NCBI GenBank assembly: GCA_016874135.1
Contig: VGVE01000005.1
Location: 1 to 64,000 of the forward strand
Reading direction: 5' to 3'
Origin: Gammaproteobacteria bacterium
GTDB lineage: Bacteria; Pseudomonadota; Gammaproteobacteria; Pseudomonadales; Azotimanducaceae
Length of the DNA: 64,000 bases
Below are positions 23,798 to 33,590 of the stretch, piece by piece. The number at the start of each line of letters is the position of its first letter. The first letter of the stretch is position 1. The notes under the pieces were generated by a model, which was not told the origin of the DNA, searched no databases, and saw only the letters and a program-made list of their open reading frames with translations. The translations under genes and the position numbers were made by a program.

Positions 23798-26700
23798 GTG
23801 ACCAGACAACGCCGCATCCTGATCGCCAACCGCGGTGAAATCGCGATCCGCATTCGACGCGCCATCCAGGCGCGCGGCGACGCAGCCATCACCATCCATG
23901 CACCGATCGACCGCGACAGTCTGCACATCCAGGGTGCTGATGGTGTTCACGAACTCGCGGGGCACGGCATAGAACCGTATCTCGACATCGACGCGATCGT
24001 GACGCTGGCGCGAGAGACCGGCTGTGATGCGATCCATCCGGGCTACGGCTTTCTTTCCGAAAATCCGGCGTTCGCGGCGGCTTGCAACCTGCACGGCATC
24101 ACCTTCATCGGCCCGAGTCCTGAGGTGTTGGCGCTCTTCGGTGACAAGACCCGGGCACGTAACCTCGCGGCAGAGCTCGACATCCCGGTGATTCCAGGAA
24201 GTGATAGCGTGGTGGACAACGTTGACGCAGCCCTGGCGGCCGCGCAGCGGATCGGCTACCCGGTTATGCTCAAGGCCGCTGCGGGCGGTGGTGGCCGCGG
24301 AATGCGAATCGTCAACGCACCGGATGAGATGCGCACAGCCTTTGAACGCGCGAGCAGTGAGGCGCTGGCTGCATTCGGTAACGGCTCGATGTTCCTTGAG
24401 CGCCGGGCACTGCGTCCTCGCCATGTCGAGGTGCAGATCCTCGCTGATGCGCAACGACACATCGTGCACCTGCATGAGCGCGACTGTTCGGTACAGCGAC
24501 GTCACCAGAAGGTGATCGAGATCGCGCCGGCGGTGAACCTTGATCCCACGATCCGTGAACGGCTGTACGCCGATGCACTCCGACTTGGGAGAGAAAGTGG
24601 CTATGTAAACGCTGGCACTGTTGAGTTTCTGGTCAGCCCGGAAACCTCTGAATACTGGTTCATCGAATGCAATCCGCGCATCCAGGTGGAACATACCGTA
24701 ACCGAGCAGATAACGGGCATCGATCTGATCGCCGCACAACTGGCGATTGCCGCAGGGGCGACACTTGCTGAACTCGGAATTGCAGACCAAGCCGCAGTAG
24801 GCGCGCCACGCGGTGCAGCCGTACAGGTGCGCATCACGGCTTCAGCCAGCGGCACGATCAGCGCCTGCAAAGAACCCGCCGGCATCGGCGTGCGTGTCGA
24901 CAGTTCGGTGTACGCAGGTTATACACCACCACAGCAGGTGGATCCTTTGTTGTCGAAGGTGATCGGCTTCAGCACTGCGCGTCACACCAGTCTGGTGGAA
25001 GCGTTGGGCATTGCTCTCGAACGCACCCGTCGCGCGCTCGATGAATATCTGTTGCCGGGTCTTGCCACCAACATCCAGGAACTTCGGCAAATGCTCGATC
25101 ACCCCGACATCGCTGCGGGCAACGCGCGCACATCGTTCCTTGAAGACTGGCGATCACCGGGGACTGACAAACACCCGCACGTTACTGTTGCAACCTTCCT
25201 CGAACGACAAGCGATGCCGGCAACGCCTATGGGAGGTCGTCGCCGCGAACCCCCGACCCTATCTGTCGAGGGCCACCAGATCGCAGCTGTATCCCCCATG
25301 GATGCCGCTTTGCTGACATTCAACGTCTCACCGGGTCAACGGGTACAAGAAGGTGAGCCGCTCATGGTCATTCATGCCATGAAAATGGAAACCGTAATCA
25401 ACGCACCGGTGAGTGGCGTTGTGGTGCAGCTGGCATCACTGCAACCGGAAGATCCGGTGATGACGGGGCAGATGGTGGCGGTGATCGAACCGGAAAGCGG
25501 TTCTTCAGATGCGACCGCTGCAGCCGAATCCCCTTGGCATTCAACTCTCGATGATGTGGCGCGACTGCGGCAGATTGCCTCGGCGCGGTTCGCACCGGAT
25601 TCAACCGATCCCGGCGTGGTAAGGCAACGCGGCCGCGGCAAGCTGACCTGCCGCGAGCGCATCGATCTGCTGCTCGATCCAGACTCCTTTCGCGAGGTGG
25701 GCAGTGTTGCGGGGTTTACTTCCTGGGACGAAGACGGGCAGATCAGCGCATTCACACCGGCGAATCACGTGGGTGGCTGGGGCGAGATTGCCGGAAGAAC
25801 GGGCATCGTCTGTGCTGACGATTTTACTTCGCGGGGTGGACACGCGGACGGTGCCATCGGCGCAAAGAGCATGCACCTCGACCGGTTGTCCCTCGAAATG
25901 CGCATTCCTTCCGTACGACTTCTCGATGGTTCATCCGGCGGTGGCAGTGTTGCCGCGATGGTTCCCGAACAGAAAAAAGAAGGGGAAAGCAAAGCCCTCG
26001 AAAGTACCGGTGCCATCAGGGCCGGGCGTCCGCGTGTGACCGGCAGCGGTGGCTCTTTCCTCCCTCCCCATCTCGGCAGCACCTTGTATACCGAGCAACT
26101 GGCCACCGTACCGGTTGTGAATGTCCTGCTCGGCAGTGTGGTTGGCATTGGCGCGGCCAAAGCAGTGCTCGGTCACTTCTCGGTGATGGTGCGTGATATC
26201 GCCCAGCTCTTTGTAGCCGGCCCGCCTGTGGTCGCACACGCAATGGGATATGACGTCACCAAGGAAGATCTTGGCGGTTGGCATATCCACTGCTGCAACG
26301 GCTCAGTGGACAATCTCGCCGAAACAGAATCAGCGGCCATCGAACAGACACGGCGTTTCCTTTCGTATCTGCCCGCCAACGTTTTTGAAACGCCGCCTGT
26401 GCTGCCGCCGCGCAGTGACGATCCTCCGGATCGACGCGATGCGGGTCTTACCGCCCTGATCCCGCGTAAACGCACCACCACCTTCGACATCCGCCGCGGT
26501 ATCCGTTTGCTGGCCGATCGCGATTCCTTTTTCGAAATCGGCCCACTGTGGGGCACGGATCAGGTCGTGGGTCTCGCGCGCTTCAACGGCCACCCCGTAG
26601 GTGTGATCGCGTCGGACAGCCAGCACGTCAACGGTGGTGCTCTGACGGCGGACGGCTGTCGCAAACTGATCCGTCACCTGGACCTCTGCGATCTCTTCCA

Positions 26701-27193
26701 TATTCCGGTTCTGAATCTCGTCGACAACCCGGGCTTCGCAGTCGGCATCCAACACGAAATGAACGGCACGATTCGCGCGGGTGCTGAATGGATGGTGGCC
26801 TTCGCTCAAACGACTGTTCCGCTGTTCACGGTGGTGATGCGACGCAGCTTTGGTGTTGCGGGCAACAACTACGCGACGCCACGCTCGGAGCCCTCCATGC
26901 GGGTGGTATGGCCGTCCGCCGACGTCGGTGGCATTCCGCCGGAGGGTGGGATTGAGGCGGCCTACAAACGACAGCTTGCGGAGGCGGCAGATCCGGTTGC
27001 CCTGCGCAACGAACTGATGGCGCGAATCGAATCGGCGCGCGGCCCTCTTGGACCACTCAACCGCTTCCAGATGGAGGAGATGATCGATCCGCTGGATACG
27101 AGGCGCTACATCTGCGAGTGGGTGAGCCTCGCCTACCGGATCATCCGGCAGGGAGATCGTCTCAAGCCACGGGCGCTGCAGTTCAGGCCGTGA
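23798..27193 (+). CDS. Single-chain biotin-dependent acyl-CoA carboxylase (BC-BCCP-CT fusion)
   Basis: One polypeptide of 1131 aa holding a whole biotin carboxylase system. Residues 1 to about 450 are biotin carboxylase (RRILIANRGEIAIR, ATP-grasp loop GGGGRGM, ECNPRIQVEHTVTE). Residues about 495-575 are a biotin carrier domain with AMKME, where Lys529 should carry biotin. The rest is a PccB-type carboxyltransferase (RGKLTCRERIDLLLDPDSF, then GDxQHVNGGALT- and DNPGFAVG-like segments). The GTG at 23798 is chosen because GAGGGGG lies 10 nt upstream; an ATG 18 nt earlier lacks a site. Most proteobacterial acyl-CoA carboxylases use separate subunits; single-chain long-chain acyl-CoA carboxylases are known in mycobacteria. 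The substrate (short- or long-chain acyl-CoA) is not evident. Confidence 0.9.
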   Translation: MTRQRRILIANRGEIAIRIRRAIQARGDAAITIHAPIDRDSLHIQGADGVHELAGHGIEPYLDIDAIVTLARETGCDAIHPGYGFLSENPAFAAACNLHGITFIGPSPEVLALFGDKTRARNLAAELDIPVIPGSDSVVDNVDAALAAAQRIGYPVMLKAAAGGGGRGMRIVNAPDEMRTAFERASSEALAAFGNGSMFLERRALRPRHVEVQILADAQRHIVHLHERDCSVQRRHQKVIEIAPAVNLDPTIRERLYADALRLGRESGYVNAGTVEFLVSPETSEYWFIECNPRIQVEHTVTEQITGIDLIAAQLAIAAGATLAELGIADQAAVGAPRGAAVQVRITASASGTISACKEPAGIGVRVDSSVYAGYTPPQQVDPLLSKVIGFSTARHTSLVEALGIALERTRRALDEYLLPGLATNIQELRQMLDHPDIAAGNARTSFLEDWRSPGTDKHPHVTVATFLERQAMPATPMGGRRREPPTLSVEGHQIAAVSPMDAALLTFNVSPGQRVQEGEPLMVIHAMKMETVINAPVSGVVVQLASLQPEDPVMTGQMVAVIEPESGSSDATAAAESPWHSTLDDVARLRQIASARFAPDSTDPGVVRQRGRGKLTCRERIDLLLDPDSFREVGSVAGFTSWDEDGQISAFTPANHVGGWGEIAGRTGIVCADDFTSRGGHADGAIGAKSMHLDRLSLEMRIPSVRLLDGSSGGGSVAAMVPEQKKEGESKALESTGAIRAGRPRVTGSGGSFLPPHLGSTLYTEQLATVPVVNVLLGSVVGIGAAKAVLGHFSVMVRDIAQLFVAGPPVVAHAMGYDVTKEDLGGWHIHCCNGSVDNLAETESAAIEQTRRFLSYLPANVFETPPVLPPRSDDPPDRRDAGLTALIPRKRTTTFDIRRGIRLLADRDSFFEIGPLWGTDQVVGLARFNGHPVGVIASDSQHVNGGALTADGCRKLIRHLDLCDLFHIPVLNLVDNPGFAVGIQHEMNGTIRAGAEWMVAFAQTTVPLFTVVMRRSFGVAGNNYATPRSEPSMRVVWPSADVGGIPPEGGIEAAYKRQLAEAADPVALRNELMARIESARGPLGPLNRFQMEEMIDPLDTRRYICEWVSLAYRIIRQGDRLKPRALQFRP

Positions 27194-27225
27194 GCGCATA
27201 ACAGCATGCGCCTGTGGGAGAAGAG

Positions 27226-27302
27226 TGGTAGCTAGGGAGAGACTTGAACTCTCGACCCCAGGATTATGAATCCTGTGCTCTGACCAGCTGAGCTACCTAG
27301 CC
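27226..27302 (-). tRNA. tRNA-Met (CAT anticodon)
   Basis: A complete 77-nt tRNA cloverleaf with encoded CCA. The acceptor stem begins GGCTAGG and ends CTAGCTACCA, the D-arm is GCTCAGCTGGTCAGAGC, the anticodon arm CAGGATTCATAATCCTG gives CAT, and the T-arm is GAGAGTTCAAGTCTCTC. The acceptor stem and variable region (GGGGTC) fit elongator tRNA-Met better than the initiator; a tRNA-Ile2 with modified CAT is less likely. Confidence 0.93.
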
Positions 27303-27456
27303 ACTGTTCCGGATGCCTTCTCTGAACCAAGCCAGAGGAGGCCTGCAAATCGGGCCGGGCATTCTCCCGGAGCCTCAGCGCGGCTGTCAACGCGGCAGAC
27401 CTGTGTCCGGCGCTGATTTCGGGTAACGTGACGCCAGAAATTTCCCCAGTTTGATC

Positions 27457-29028
27457 ATGAACATACCGCGCACCACCAGCCTCGACCGGCTGGCTTTCGA
27501 CAACCTCTCCCTGCGCTCGCTGCCCATCGATCCGGAGACGCGCAATCAACGCCGACAGATCCGCGGCGGCATTCACGCCCGGGTCAAGCCGACACCATGT
27601 CCTGCGCCCACCCGAATCGTGTACGCCGAAGAGGTCGCTGCACTCCTCGGCCTCGATCGCGCGGCATGCGAAAGCGACCGGTTCGCGGAAATCTTCGCAG
27701 GCAACGTGCTCCTCCCCGGTATGGAGCCTCACGCCACCTGTTATGGCGGACATCAGTTCGGTTCCTGGGCCGGACAACTCGGCGACGGGCGGGCCATCAA
27801 TCTGGGCGAGGCCATCGCTGTGGACGGTTCACTGCAGATGCTGCAACTCAAAGGGGCGGGAGAAACCCCTTTCTCTCGTTCTGCGGATGGTCTTGCAGTG
27901 CTGCGTTCGTCGGTTCGTGAGTTTCTTTGTTCGGAAGCCATGCACCACCTCGGCATCCCCACCACCCGCGCCCTGAGCCTGTGCCTGACCGGTCGCGGCG
28001 TCTGGCGCGACATGTTCTACGACGGCAATCCAGAAGAAGAACCCGGTGCGGTGGTGTGCCGCATGGCACCTTCCTTCCTGCGGTTCGGCCACTTCGAGAT
28101 TCTCACAGCCCGACGCGAAACCGCATTGCTCAAACAGCTCACCGACTTCACGATCCGTTCGTACTTCCCGGAATCCGCGGCGATCAGCGACGACCAGGAG
28201 CGCTACCTGCACTGGTTCACCGAGGTCTGTGATCGAACTGCGGCTCTCGTGGTGCATTGGATGCGAACGGGGTTCGTACACGGGGTAATGAATACCGACA
28301 ACATGTCGATTCTCGGGCTGACCATCGACTACGGTCCGTATGGCTGGCTCGACAGCTACCACCCCGAATGGACACCGAACACATCGGACGCGGGCAGCCG
28401 GTACTGTTATCGCAACCAGCCGCCGATCGCCCAGTGGAACCTCATTCAGCTCGCCAACGCAATCCTTCCCCTGATCGGCGAAGCCGCCCCTCTGGAAAAC
28501 TGTCTGCAGTCTTTCGCCGGACAGTACACACAGCGCGCCGAAGCGATGGCCGCTGCGAAACTCGGCCTCAAAACCTACGATCAGCCACTGGCCTCGGCAT
28601 TGTTTGAGTTCCTTGGCGGCGTGGAAACCGACATGACTTTGTTCTACCGGGGGCTTGCGGATCTGCCGGTCACTGACATGCGGGCGAACGCGCTCTTGGA
28701 TACCTTGTACAAGCCCGACACTGATGCAATTGAAGCGCTCCAGGTGTGGCTTGATCAGTACGCTGCAGTCCTTGGGCAACAATCTGTGGACGACCGTTCA
28801 AGATCGACGCTGATGAATGCAACCAACCCGGCGTTCGTCCTGCGCAACTTTTTGGCCCAGGAAGCCATCGATGCCGCTGCGACAGGAGATTTCAACGGTA
28901 TCCACGCCTTGCTCAATGCCTCACGACACCCTTACGACCGTTTGCCGCCGGACTCACCGTTCAACCGCAAGCGACCCGACTGGGCGCGTTCGAAACCCGG
29001 GTGCTCACAGTTGTCATGCAGTTCGTAA
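27457..29028 (+). CDS. selO: SelO/YdiU family protein adenylyltransferase (pseudokinase)
   Basis: A SelO family protein of 523 aa. SelO has a kinase fold that transfers AMP to protein Ser/Thr/Tyr residues and helps in redox stress. Recognisable parts are YGGHQFGSWAGQLGDGRA near residues 95-112, the LKGAGETPFSR loop, GVMNTDNMSILG (metal and nucleotide binding) and DYGPYGWLD. The C-terminus is PGCSQLSCSS, where the Cys stands at the position that is selenocysteine in eukaryotic homologues. The ATG at 27457 is used; a TTG two codons earlier is in frame. It stands alone, just downstream of a divergent tRNA-Met gene. Confidence 0.94.
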   Translation: MNIPRTTSLDRLAFDNLSLRSLPIDPETRNQRRQIRGGIHARVKPTPCPAPTRIVYAEEVAALLGLDRAACESDRFAEIFAGNVLLPGMEPHATCYGGHQFGSWAGQLGDGRAINLGEAIAVDGSLQMLQLKGAGETPFSRSADGLAVLRSSVREFLCSEAMHHLGIPTTRALSLCLTGRGVWRDMFYDGNPEEEPGAVVCRMAPSFLRFGHFEILTARRETALLKQLTDFTIRSYFPESAAISDDQERYLHWFTEVCDRTAALVVHWMRTGFVHGVMNTDNMSILGLTIDYGPYGWLDSYHPEWTPNTSDAGSRYCYRNQPPIAQWNLIQLANAILPLIGEAAPLENCLQSFAGQYTQRAEAMAAAKLGLKTYDQPLASALFEFLGGVETDMTLFYRGLADLPVTDMRANALLDTLYKPDTDAIEALQVWLDQYAAVLGQQSVDDRSRSTLMNATNPAFVLRNFLAQEAIDAAATGDFNGIHALLNASRHPYDRLPPDSPFNRKRPDWARSKPGCSQLSCSS

Positions 29029-29101
29029 GACGCACGCATGCCGGACATCACCCCGAGGGTTCCTGTTAAGGTAGCAATCCAGTCGACAAGGTTTTAGTGG
29101 A

Positions 29102-29872
29102 ATGAGGATTGCCACCTGGAACATCAATGGGCTCAAGGCCCGGATCGAGCTGCTCAAGCTGTGGCTCACCGAGCGGCAACCGGATGTGGTCGGCCTGCAG
29201 GAACTGAAAACGCCAACCAGCGAGTTTCCCCATGAGGTCTTCAAGGCACTCGGTTATTACGCCCTGGTGCATGGGCAGAAGTCCTGGAACGGCGTCGCGA
29301 TTCTCTCCAAACAACCCGCCACCCTCTTACAACCTGGTTTGCCCGGTGAAGATGACATGGGGTCGCGACTGATCACGGCGCTCGTCGGCGGCATCGAATT
29401 CACTACGGTGTACTGCCCCAACGGCAAAACACTGGATCACGCCGACTATGGCCGAAAGCTCAAGTGGTTCGAGAACCTGCGAGCACACTGGCAGAACACG
29501 AACCGCAATGAACACGCAGTGCTGTGTGGTGATTTCAACATCGTTCCGGATCCATCCGACAGCTGGAAGGGCGCGGATGCGGATGGCGAGATCTTTCATA
29601 CGACAGCGGAACGCTCGCGTTATCAGGCGTTGCTCGATACCGGGCTCATCGATCTCTTCCGCCGCTTTGCACCGGATGAACGGGCATTTTCCTGGTGGGA
29701 TTACCGCGGCGGAGCGTTCCACAGAAGGCAGGGCTTGCGGATCGACCTGATCCTCGGCACCGCGCCTCTCACCAGCCGTCTTGAATCGGCGCAGATTGAC
29801 CGTGAGTACCGCAAGAAGCGGGACGAACTCACCGCGTCGGATCACGCCCCCGTAATCGTTGACATCAAATGA
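29102..29872 (+). CDS. xthA: Exodeoxyribonuclease III
   Basis: An ExoIII/AP endonuclease of 256 aa that cuts DNA at abasic sites and degrades from 3' ends in base-excision repair. The EEP-fold motifs are complete: metal-binding Glu34 in GLQELKT, CGDFNIVPD (catalytic Asp and Asn), RIDLILGT, and the terminal SDHAPVIVDI. The length is near that of E. coli ExoIII (268). The gene overlaps nudC by 4 nt (ATGA), so the two are probably translated together; both deal with damaged or oxidised nucleotides. Confidence 0.95.
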   Translation: MRIATWNINGLKARIELLKLWLTERQPDVVGLQELKTPTSEFPHEVFKALGYYALVHGQKSWNGVAILSKQPATLLQPGLPGEDDMGSRLITALVGGIEFTTVYCPNGKTLDHADYGRKLKWFENLRAHWQNTNRNEHAVLCGDFNIVPDPSDSWKGADADGEIFHTTAERSRYQALLDTGLIDLFRRFAPDERAFSWWDYRGGAFHRRQGLRIDLILGTAPLTSRLESAQIDREYRKKRDELTASDHAPVIVDIK

Positions 29873-30783
29873 CCGAACACATCTTCGCGGGCAACCCGCT
29901 GGACCGATGCGAAGCCGAACGCCGCGATGAAAACTGGATCGCCGCTCAGGTTCATGCGCCCTCGACCCGCTTCCTGCCCTTCCACCGACTACAGGTGTTG
30001 ACCGGTTCAACGTCTGGCAAGAGCGGGCTCACCTGGCTCGATGGTCCAGCCGGTGCACGATTGATCGGCAATCAGCCGCCGGTGCTTCTCGGCAAGATGG
30101 ATGGTCGCGTGCACTTCGGGCTCGATATCAGCCACCTTGAAGATCCGCTCGCGGCCATCGGCATTACAACAAGCCAGTTCACGGACTGCCGCATGGCGGC
30201 GATGAACCTGAATCTCGGCAGCACCGGCATCATTGCCCAGGCCCGCGCCCAGGTGAACTGGCATACGACCCATCGGTTCTGCGGCGCGTGTGGAACCCAA
30301 AGCGAGCCCCGTCGTGGCGGCCACGTCAGGGTATGCCCGAACTGCAAGGCGGAGCACTTTCCGCGCACCGATCCCGTCGCCATCATGCTGGTCACGGACG
30401 GTGACCGCTGCCTGCTCGGCCAGCCCAAGGGGCCGCTGGTTCGAACCGGAATCTACTCGGCACTCGCAGGGTTCATCGACCAGGGCGAGAGCATCGAAGA
30501 AGCCGTCCGCCGTGAAGTCAAGGAAGAAGCCGGCCTCGAGGTCGGCGCGGTGCGTTACCACTCATCCCAGCCCTGGCCGTTCGTGTCATCGCTGATGATC
30601 GGCTGCCTCGCCGTAGCCGCCACCACCGACATCCACATGGATACCGAAGAGATGCACGACGTGCGCTGGTTCTCCCGGCAGGAGATCCTCAACGCCCGCG
30701 CCGGCACTCACCCGAAACTGAAGCTGCCCGGGCCGATCGCCATTGCGCATCACCTGATCGAGGCGTGGGTGGCCGGGTTCTGA
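29869..30783 (+). CDS. nudC: NAD(+) diphosphatase / RNA decapping Nudix hydrolase
   Basis: NudC hydrolyses NAD(H) to NMN(H) and AMP and removes NAD caps from RNA. The 304-residue protein has the family's central zinc ribbon (CGACGTQ and CPNCKAEH), the Nudix box GFIDQGESIEEAVRREVKEEAGLEVG-type with all key Glu residues, and the NudC-specific SQPWPFVSSLMIG. The N-terminal domain is variable as usual. It overlaps xthA by 4 nt and ends 144 nt before a TonB-receptor gene, with a hairpin in between. Confidence 0.95.
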   Translation: MTEHIFAGNPLDRCEAERRDENWIAAQVHAPSTRFLPFHRLQVLTGSTSGKSGLTWLDGPAGARLIGNQPPVLLGKMDGRVHFGLDISHLEDPLAAIGITTSQFTDCRMAAMNLNLGSTGIIAQARAQVNWHTTHRFCGACGTQSEPRRGGHVRVCPNCKAEHFPRTDPVAIMLVTDGDRCLLGQPKGPLVRTGIYSALAGFIDQGESIEEAVRREVKEEAGLEVGAVRYHSSQPWPFVSSLMIGCLAVAATTDIHMDTEEMHDVRWFSRQEILNARAGTHPKLKLPGPIAIAHHLIEAWVAGF

Positions 30784-30837
30784 CGGTCCTGGGCGCGGGT
30801 GGCGCTCCGGGAGACCCGTTGATCACAAGCCGCCTTT

Positions 30838-30868
30838 GCCGGATTATCCATGCGGGGATGTATCCGGC
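30838..30868 (+). other. Two-part hairpin between nudC and the TonB-receptor gene
   Basis: GCCGGAT (30838-30844) pairs with ATCCGGC (30862-30868), and inside it ATCC (30846-30849) pairs with GGAT (30856-30859). It lies 54 nt after nudC and 59 nt before the receptor start. It may be the nudC terminator without a T-run or a leader element of the receptor mRNA. It does not match any riboswitch I know. Confidence 0.4.
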
Positions 30869-30926
30869 GAACCAGTAATCCGCCAATTTATGTACGAGGA
30901 GTTTTCATAAAGCAGAGGGAGATACC

Positions 30927-33575
30927 GTGAACAAACGAAACATCAGAAATGCTGTTGCTGGCTTCCTTGTAGGTGTGTCCAGTACGGTGGTTGGTGCCTC
31001 TTTGTCTCCTGCGGTGCAGTCCGCAGAAGCGACGGGGGACAGATTCGAGGGCCTCGAAGAGATCATCGTCACCGGCACCAAGCGAGAAACGGCCCAGCAG
31101 GACACGCCCATCGCAATTTCGACCCTTACCGCCGAACAGATCGAGAAAACCTTCGGCAGCGATATACGCGCCATCAGTGATCTTTCACCCAACGTGAACC
31201 TGACCATCCAGCCTGGATTCAACGCCGTGGCCGGCGGGATCCGTGGAACCGGCAGCATTTCCATTCTCACCACCCAGGATCCAAGCACCGGAATCATGGT
31301 CGACGAATTTGCGCTCAACCACGTGCAAACAGCGTTCGTCGAGTTGTATGACCTGGAGCAGGTGGAGGTCTTCCGCGGCCCGCAGGGCACATTGTTCGGC
31401 AAGAACAGCACCGGCGGCACCATCGCGTTCACCTCCAAACGGCCGAATCTCGATGAATTCGGCGGAACCATGAAGGTGTCCGTCGGTGGTTACGACGGGG
31501 GATCGGACAACTACAAGCTTCAGGCAGGCGTCGACATTCCCATCATCGAGGGCGTTCTCGGTTTTCGCTTCGCGGGTTCCATTGCCGACGAACAGGGTTA
31601 CTACACCAACGACAAAGACACCGCGACGTTTCCAAACTCACCTGCCCTTCGGCGAGCCGGCATTACCCCGGACATGTTGAACCCGGTATTGGCCAATACG
31701 CCAACCGTCGGTGATGGTGGTCGGGTGGGCGGTAAACACGTCGTTGCAGCCAAGTCCAAGCTGCTCTGGCAGCCGAACGATCTCTACGAGGCGTATTTTA
31801 TCTGGGAGGTGGTGCGCGACGACTCGGACTCGCCCGTCAACATCAACGAAACGCCCGCAGGCGAGGGTTTCACCTTCCCCGACGTCGGCTTTCCGGGGAT
31901 CCATGAGGCCGGCCACAAGAACCCGTTCAGTTCAGGGATCAGCAACCAGGGCGATGGCATCGACATGCGGGACGGCCACCAGGTCGATGTCAATGGCTTC
32001 TACCTCCACCAGCAACTGAACTTTGACCAGTTCTACCTTAAGTCCACGACCGGCTATCGCGAACAAAGCGAGATCCTGCCCAGCAGTTATTCAGGAGAGG
32101 CTTTCCTGTCGCTGTTTGATGCCAGCAGGAATCTGAAGAGGGAACAGTTCCAGCAGGAAGTGCGCCTGGTTACCGAATTTGACGGGCCGTTGAACTTTGT
32201 CGCGGGTGGCGTCTACGCAACAGATGACGTTGACTTTTCCGGGGGCAGGGGCAGCACGGGATATGTTCCTGTTTTTGTTGCCGGGCTGCTTCCTGGGATC
32301 ATCGGCCGACCGGCAACCGATCCAATCGTGCGCGCTGCTCTTCTGAACCAGGATATCAGCATCATCAAGGACCACGGTCACGGGTGCTGCACACGTCAGG
32401 ACCGCACCTCATGGGCGCTGTACGCTGACGGGACCTGGGATTTCAACGATCAATGGCGTATCACTGCCGGTGTTCGTTACACCGAAGACGACAAGGATTT
32501 CTTCAAGCTGACGGGTGCCGGCGGGCCTTGTAATCAGTTCACTCCCGCGATCGATCAGAGGCGCATCAATCCGGCGTTACCGATCACGGCGCCCGGTAAT
32601 TGTCAGGACGTCAATTCGACGCGTGTCAGCCGGGCAGGCATTACCAGCACCGAAGCGGGCAACTTTGGCCAACTCCTTCCTGATTCTGCGTACCGCATCA
32701 AAGTCGATACCAATGAACAGTGGACCGAAACCACCTGGCGTGTAGTCGTTGACTACCGGCCCACTGACGAATTCATGGTGTACGGCAGCATCTCCACAGG
32801 CTTCCTTGCCGGCGGTTTCAGTGAAACCTGCTCGCAGGTGATCACGTGCAGGGCCTACAACCCGGAAACCAACATCAACTATGAAGTCGGATTCAAGGGA
32901 GACTTGCTGGACAACCGGCTGCGTCTGAACGTGGCGGCTTTCTATACCAAGTTCGACGACCTCCAGCGCAACCAGGTGTTCCGCTTCACTGATCCGATCT
33001 CCGGAAACCCTGGACAGGAGACCATCACCCTGAACGCCGGCAAGTCCAATGCCAAAGGCATCGAGGTCGAAACCACCTGGCTGGTTACCACCAACTTCCA
33101 GCTGAGGGGAACTGTTGGCTTCCTTGATGCGCAATACGACCAGTTCTCGTTCGAAGGGTTGAATCTGAAGAGTCTCGATATCCCGTTCGCAGCCAAATGG
33201 CAGATCGGTTTGCAAGGCACCCTCGACCAGCCACTGGACAGCGGCGCGACGCTCACCTACACCGCCGGCCTGCACTACCAGTCGGAGGCCGAGACGAGTC
33301 CGTTTGATCCGAACGCGGCGACAGGTCTCAATCCGAAGTTTCCTGGCAGGGTGGCACGTCATCCCACCTACACCCAGATGGAGTCACGCACCCTGGTCGA
33401 TGCCAACATCACCTATACCAGTGAAACCGAAAAGTACTATGTGACGCTGTGGGGCAAGAACCTTCTGAATGAGGAGTACCGCGTGGCCGCCAACTCCGTT
33501 GGCGCACTGTGGAACTTCAGTATCTACGGGGCCCCACGGCAGTGGGGAATCGAACTGGGAATGAACCTCGACTAG
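30927..33575 (+). CDS. TonB-dependent outer-membrane receptor
   Basis: A second TonB-dependent receptor, 882 aa. It has a signal peptide (about residues 1-33), a TonB-box-like segment EEIIVTGTKR, a plug domain (TPIAISTLTAEQIEK, FRGPQGTLFGKNSTGGTI) and a beta-barrel whose strands end in FSIYGAPRQWGIELGMNLD. The plug type (FRGPQGTLFG) is that of iron-siderophore or vitamin-like receptors, many of them in alpha- and gammaproteobacteria with unclear substrates. The start is a GTG with GAGGGAG upstream. No partner genes (TonB, ABC transporter, lipoprotein) are adjacent, and a GNRA-loop hairpin follows, so it is likely monocistronic. Confidence 0.93.
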   Translation: MNKRNIRNAVAGFLVGVSSTVVGASLSPAVQSAEATGDRFEGLEEIIVTGTKRETAQQDTPIAISTLTAEQIEKTFGSDIRAISDLSPNVNLTIQPGFNAVAGGIRGTGSISILTTQDPSTGIMVDEFALNHVQTAFVELYDLEQVEVFRGPQGTLFGKNSTGGTIAFTSKRPNLDEFGGTMKVSVGGYDGGSDNYKLQAGVDIPIIEGVLGFRFAGSIADEQGYYTNDKDTATFPNSPALRRAGITPDMLNPVLANTPTVGDGGRVGGKHVVAAKSKLLWQPNDLYEAYFIWEVVRDDSDSPVNINETPAGEGFTFPDVGFPGIHEAGHKNPFSSGISNQGDGIDMRDGHQVDVNGFYLHQQLNFDQFYLKSTTGYREQSEILPSSYSGEAFLSLFDASRNLKREQFQQEVRLVTEFDGPLNFVAGGVYATDDVDFSGGRGSTGYVPVFVAGLLPGIIGRPATDPIVRAALLNQDISIIKDHGHGCCTRQDRTSWALYADGTWDFNDQWRITAGVRYTEDDKDFFKLTGAGGPCNQFTPAIDQRRINPALPITAPGNCQDVNSTRVSRAGITSTEAGNFGQLLPDSAYRIKVDTNEQWTETTWRVVVDYRPTDEFMVYGSISTGFLAGGFSETCSQVITCRAYNPETNINYEVGFKGDLLDNRLRLNVAAFYTKFDDLQRNQVFRFTDPISGNPGQETITLNAGKSNAKGIEVETTWLVTTNFQLRGTVGFLDAQYDQFSFEGLNLKSLDIPFAAKWQIGLQGTLDQPLDSGATLTYTAGLHYQSEAETSPFDPNAATGLNPKFPGRVARHPTYTQMESRTLVDANITYTSETEKYYVTLWGKNLLNEEYRVAANSVGALWNFSIYGAPRQWGIELGMNLD

Positions 33576-33590
33576 CGCGACGGCCTGAAG

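Noticed and set aside
23768-24790. 340-codon minus-strand frame inside the carboxylase gene
   Set aside because: Fully opposite the biotin carboxylase domain, whose motifs are certain; no domain or start signal is seen.
27232-27777. Open frame reading through tRNA-Met
   Set aside because: Its end is translated tRNA sequence (GSSAGQST-like) and it lies antisense to selO; a known artefact type.
30784-30926. Riboswitch (cobalamin-type) ahead of the second TonB receptor
   Set aside because: The leader is only 143 nt with one simple hairpin and lacks the conserved boxes of known riboswitches.
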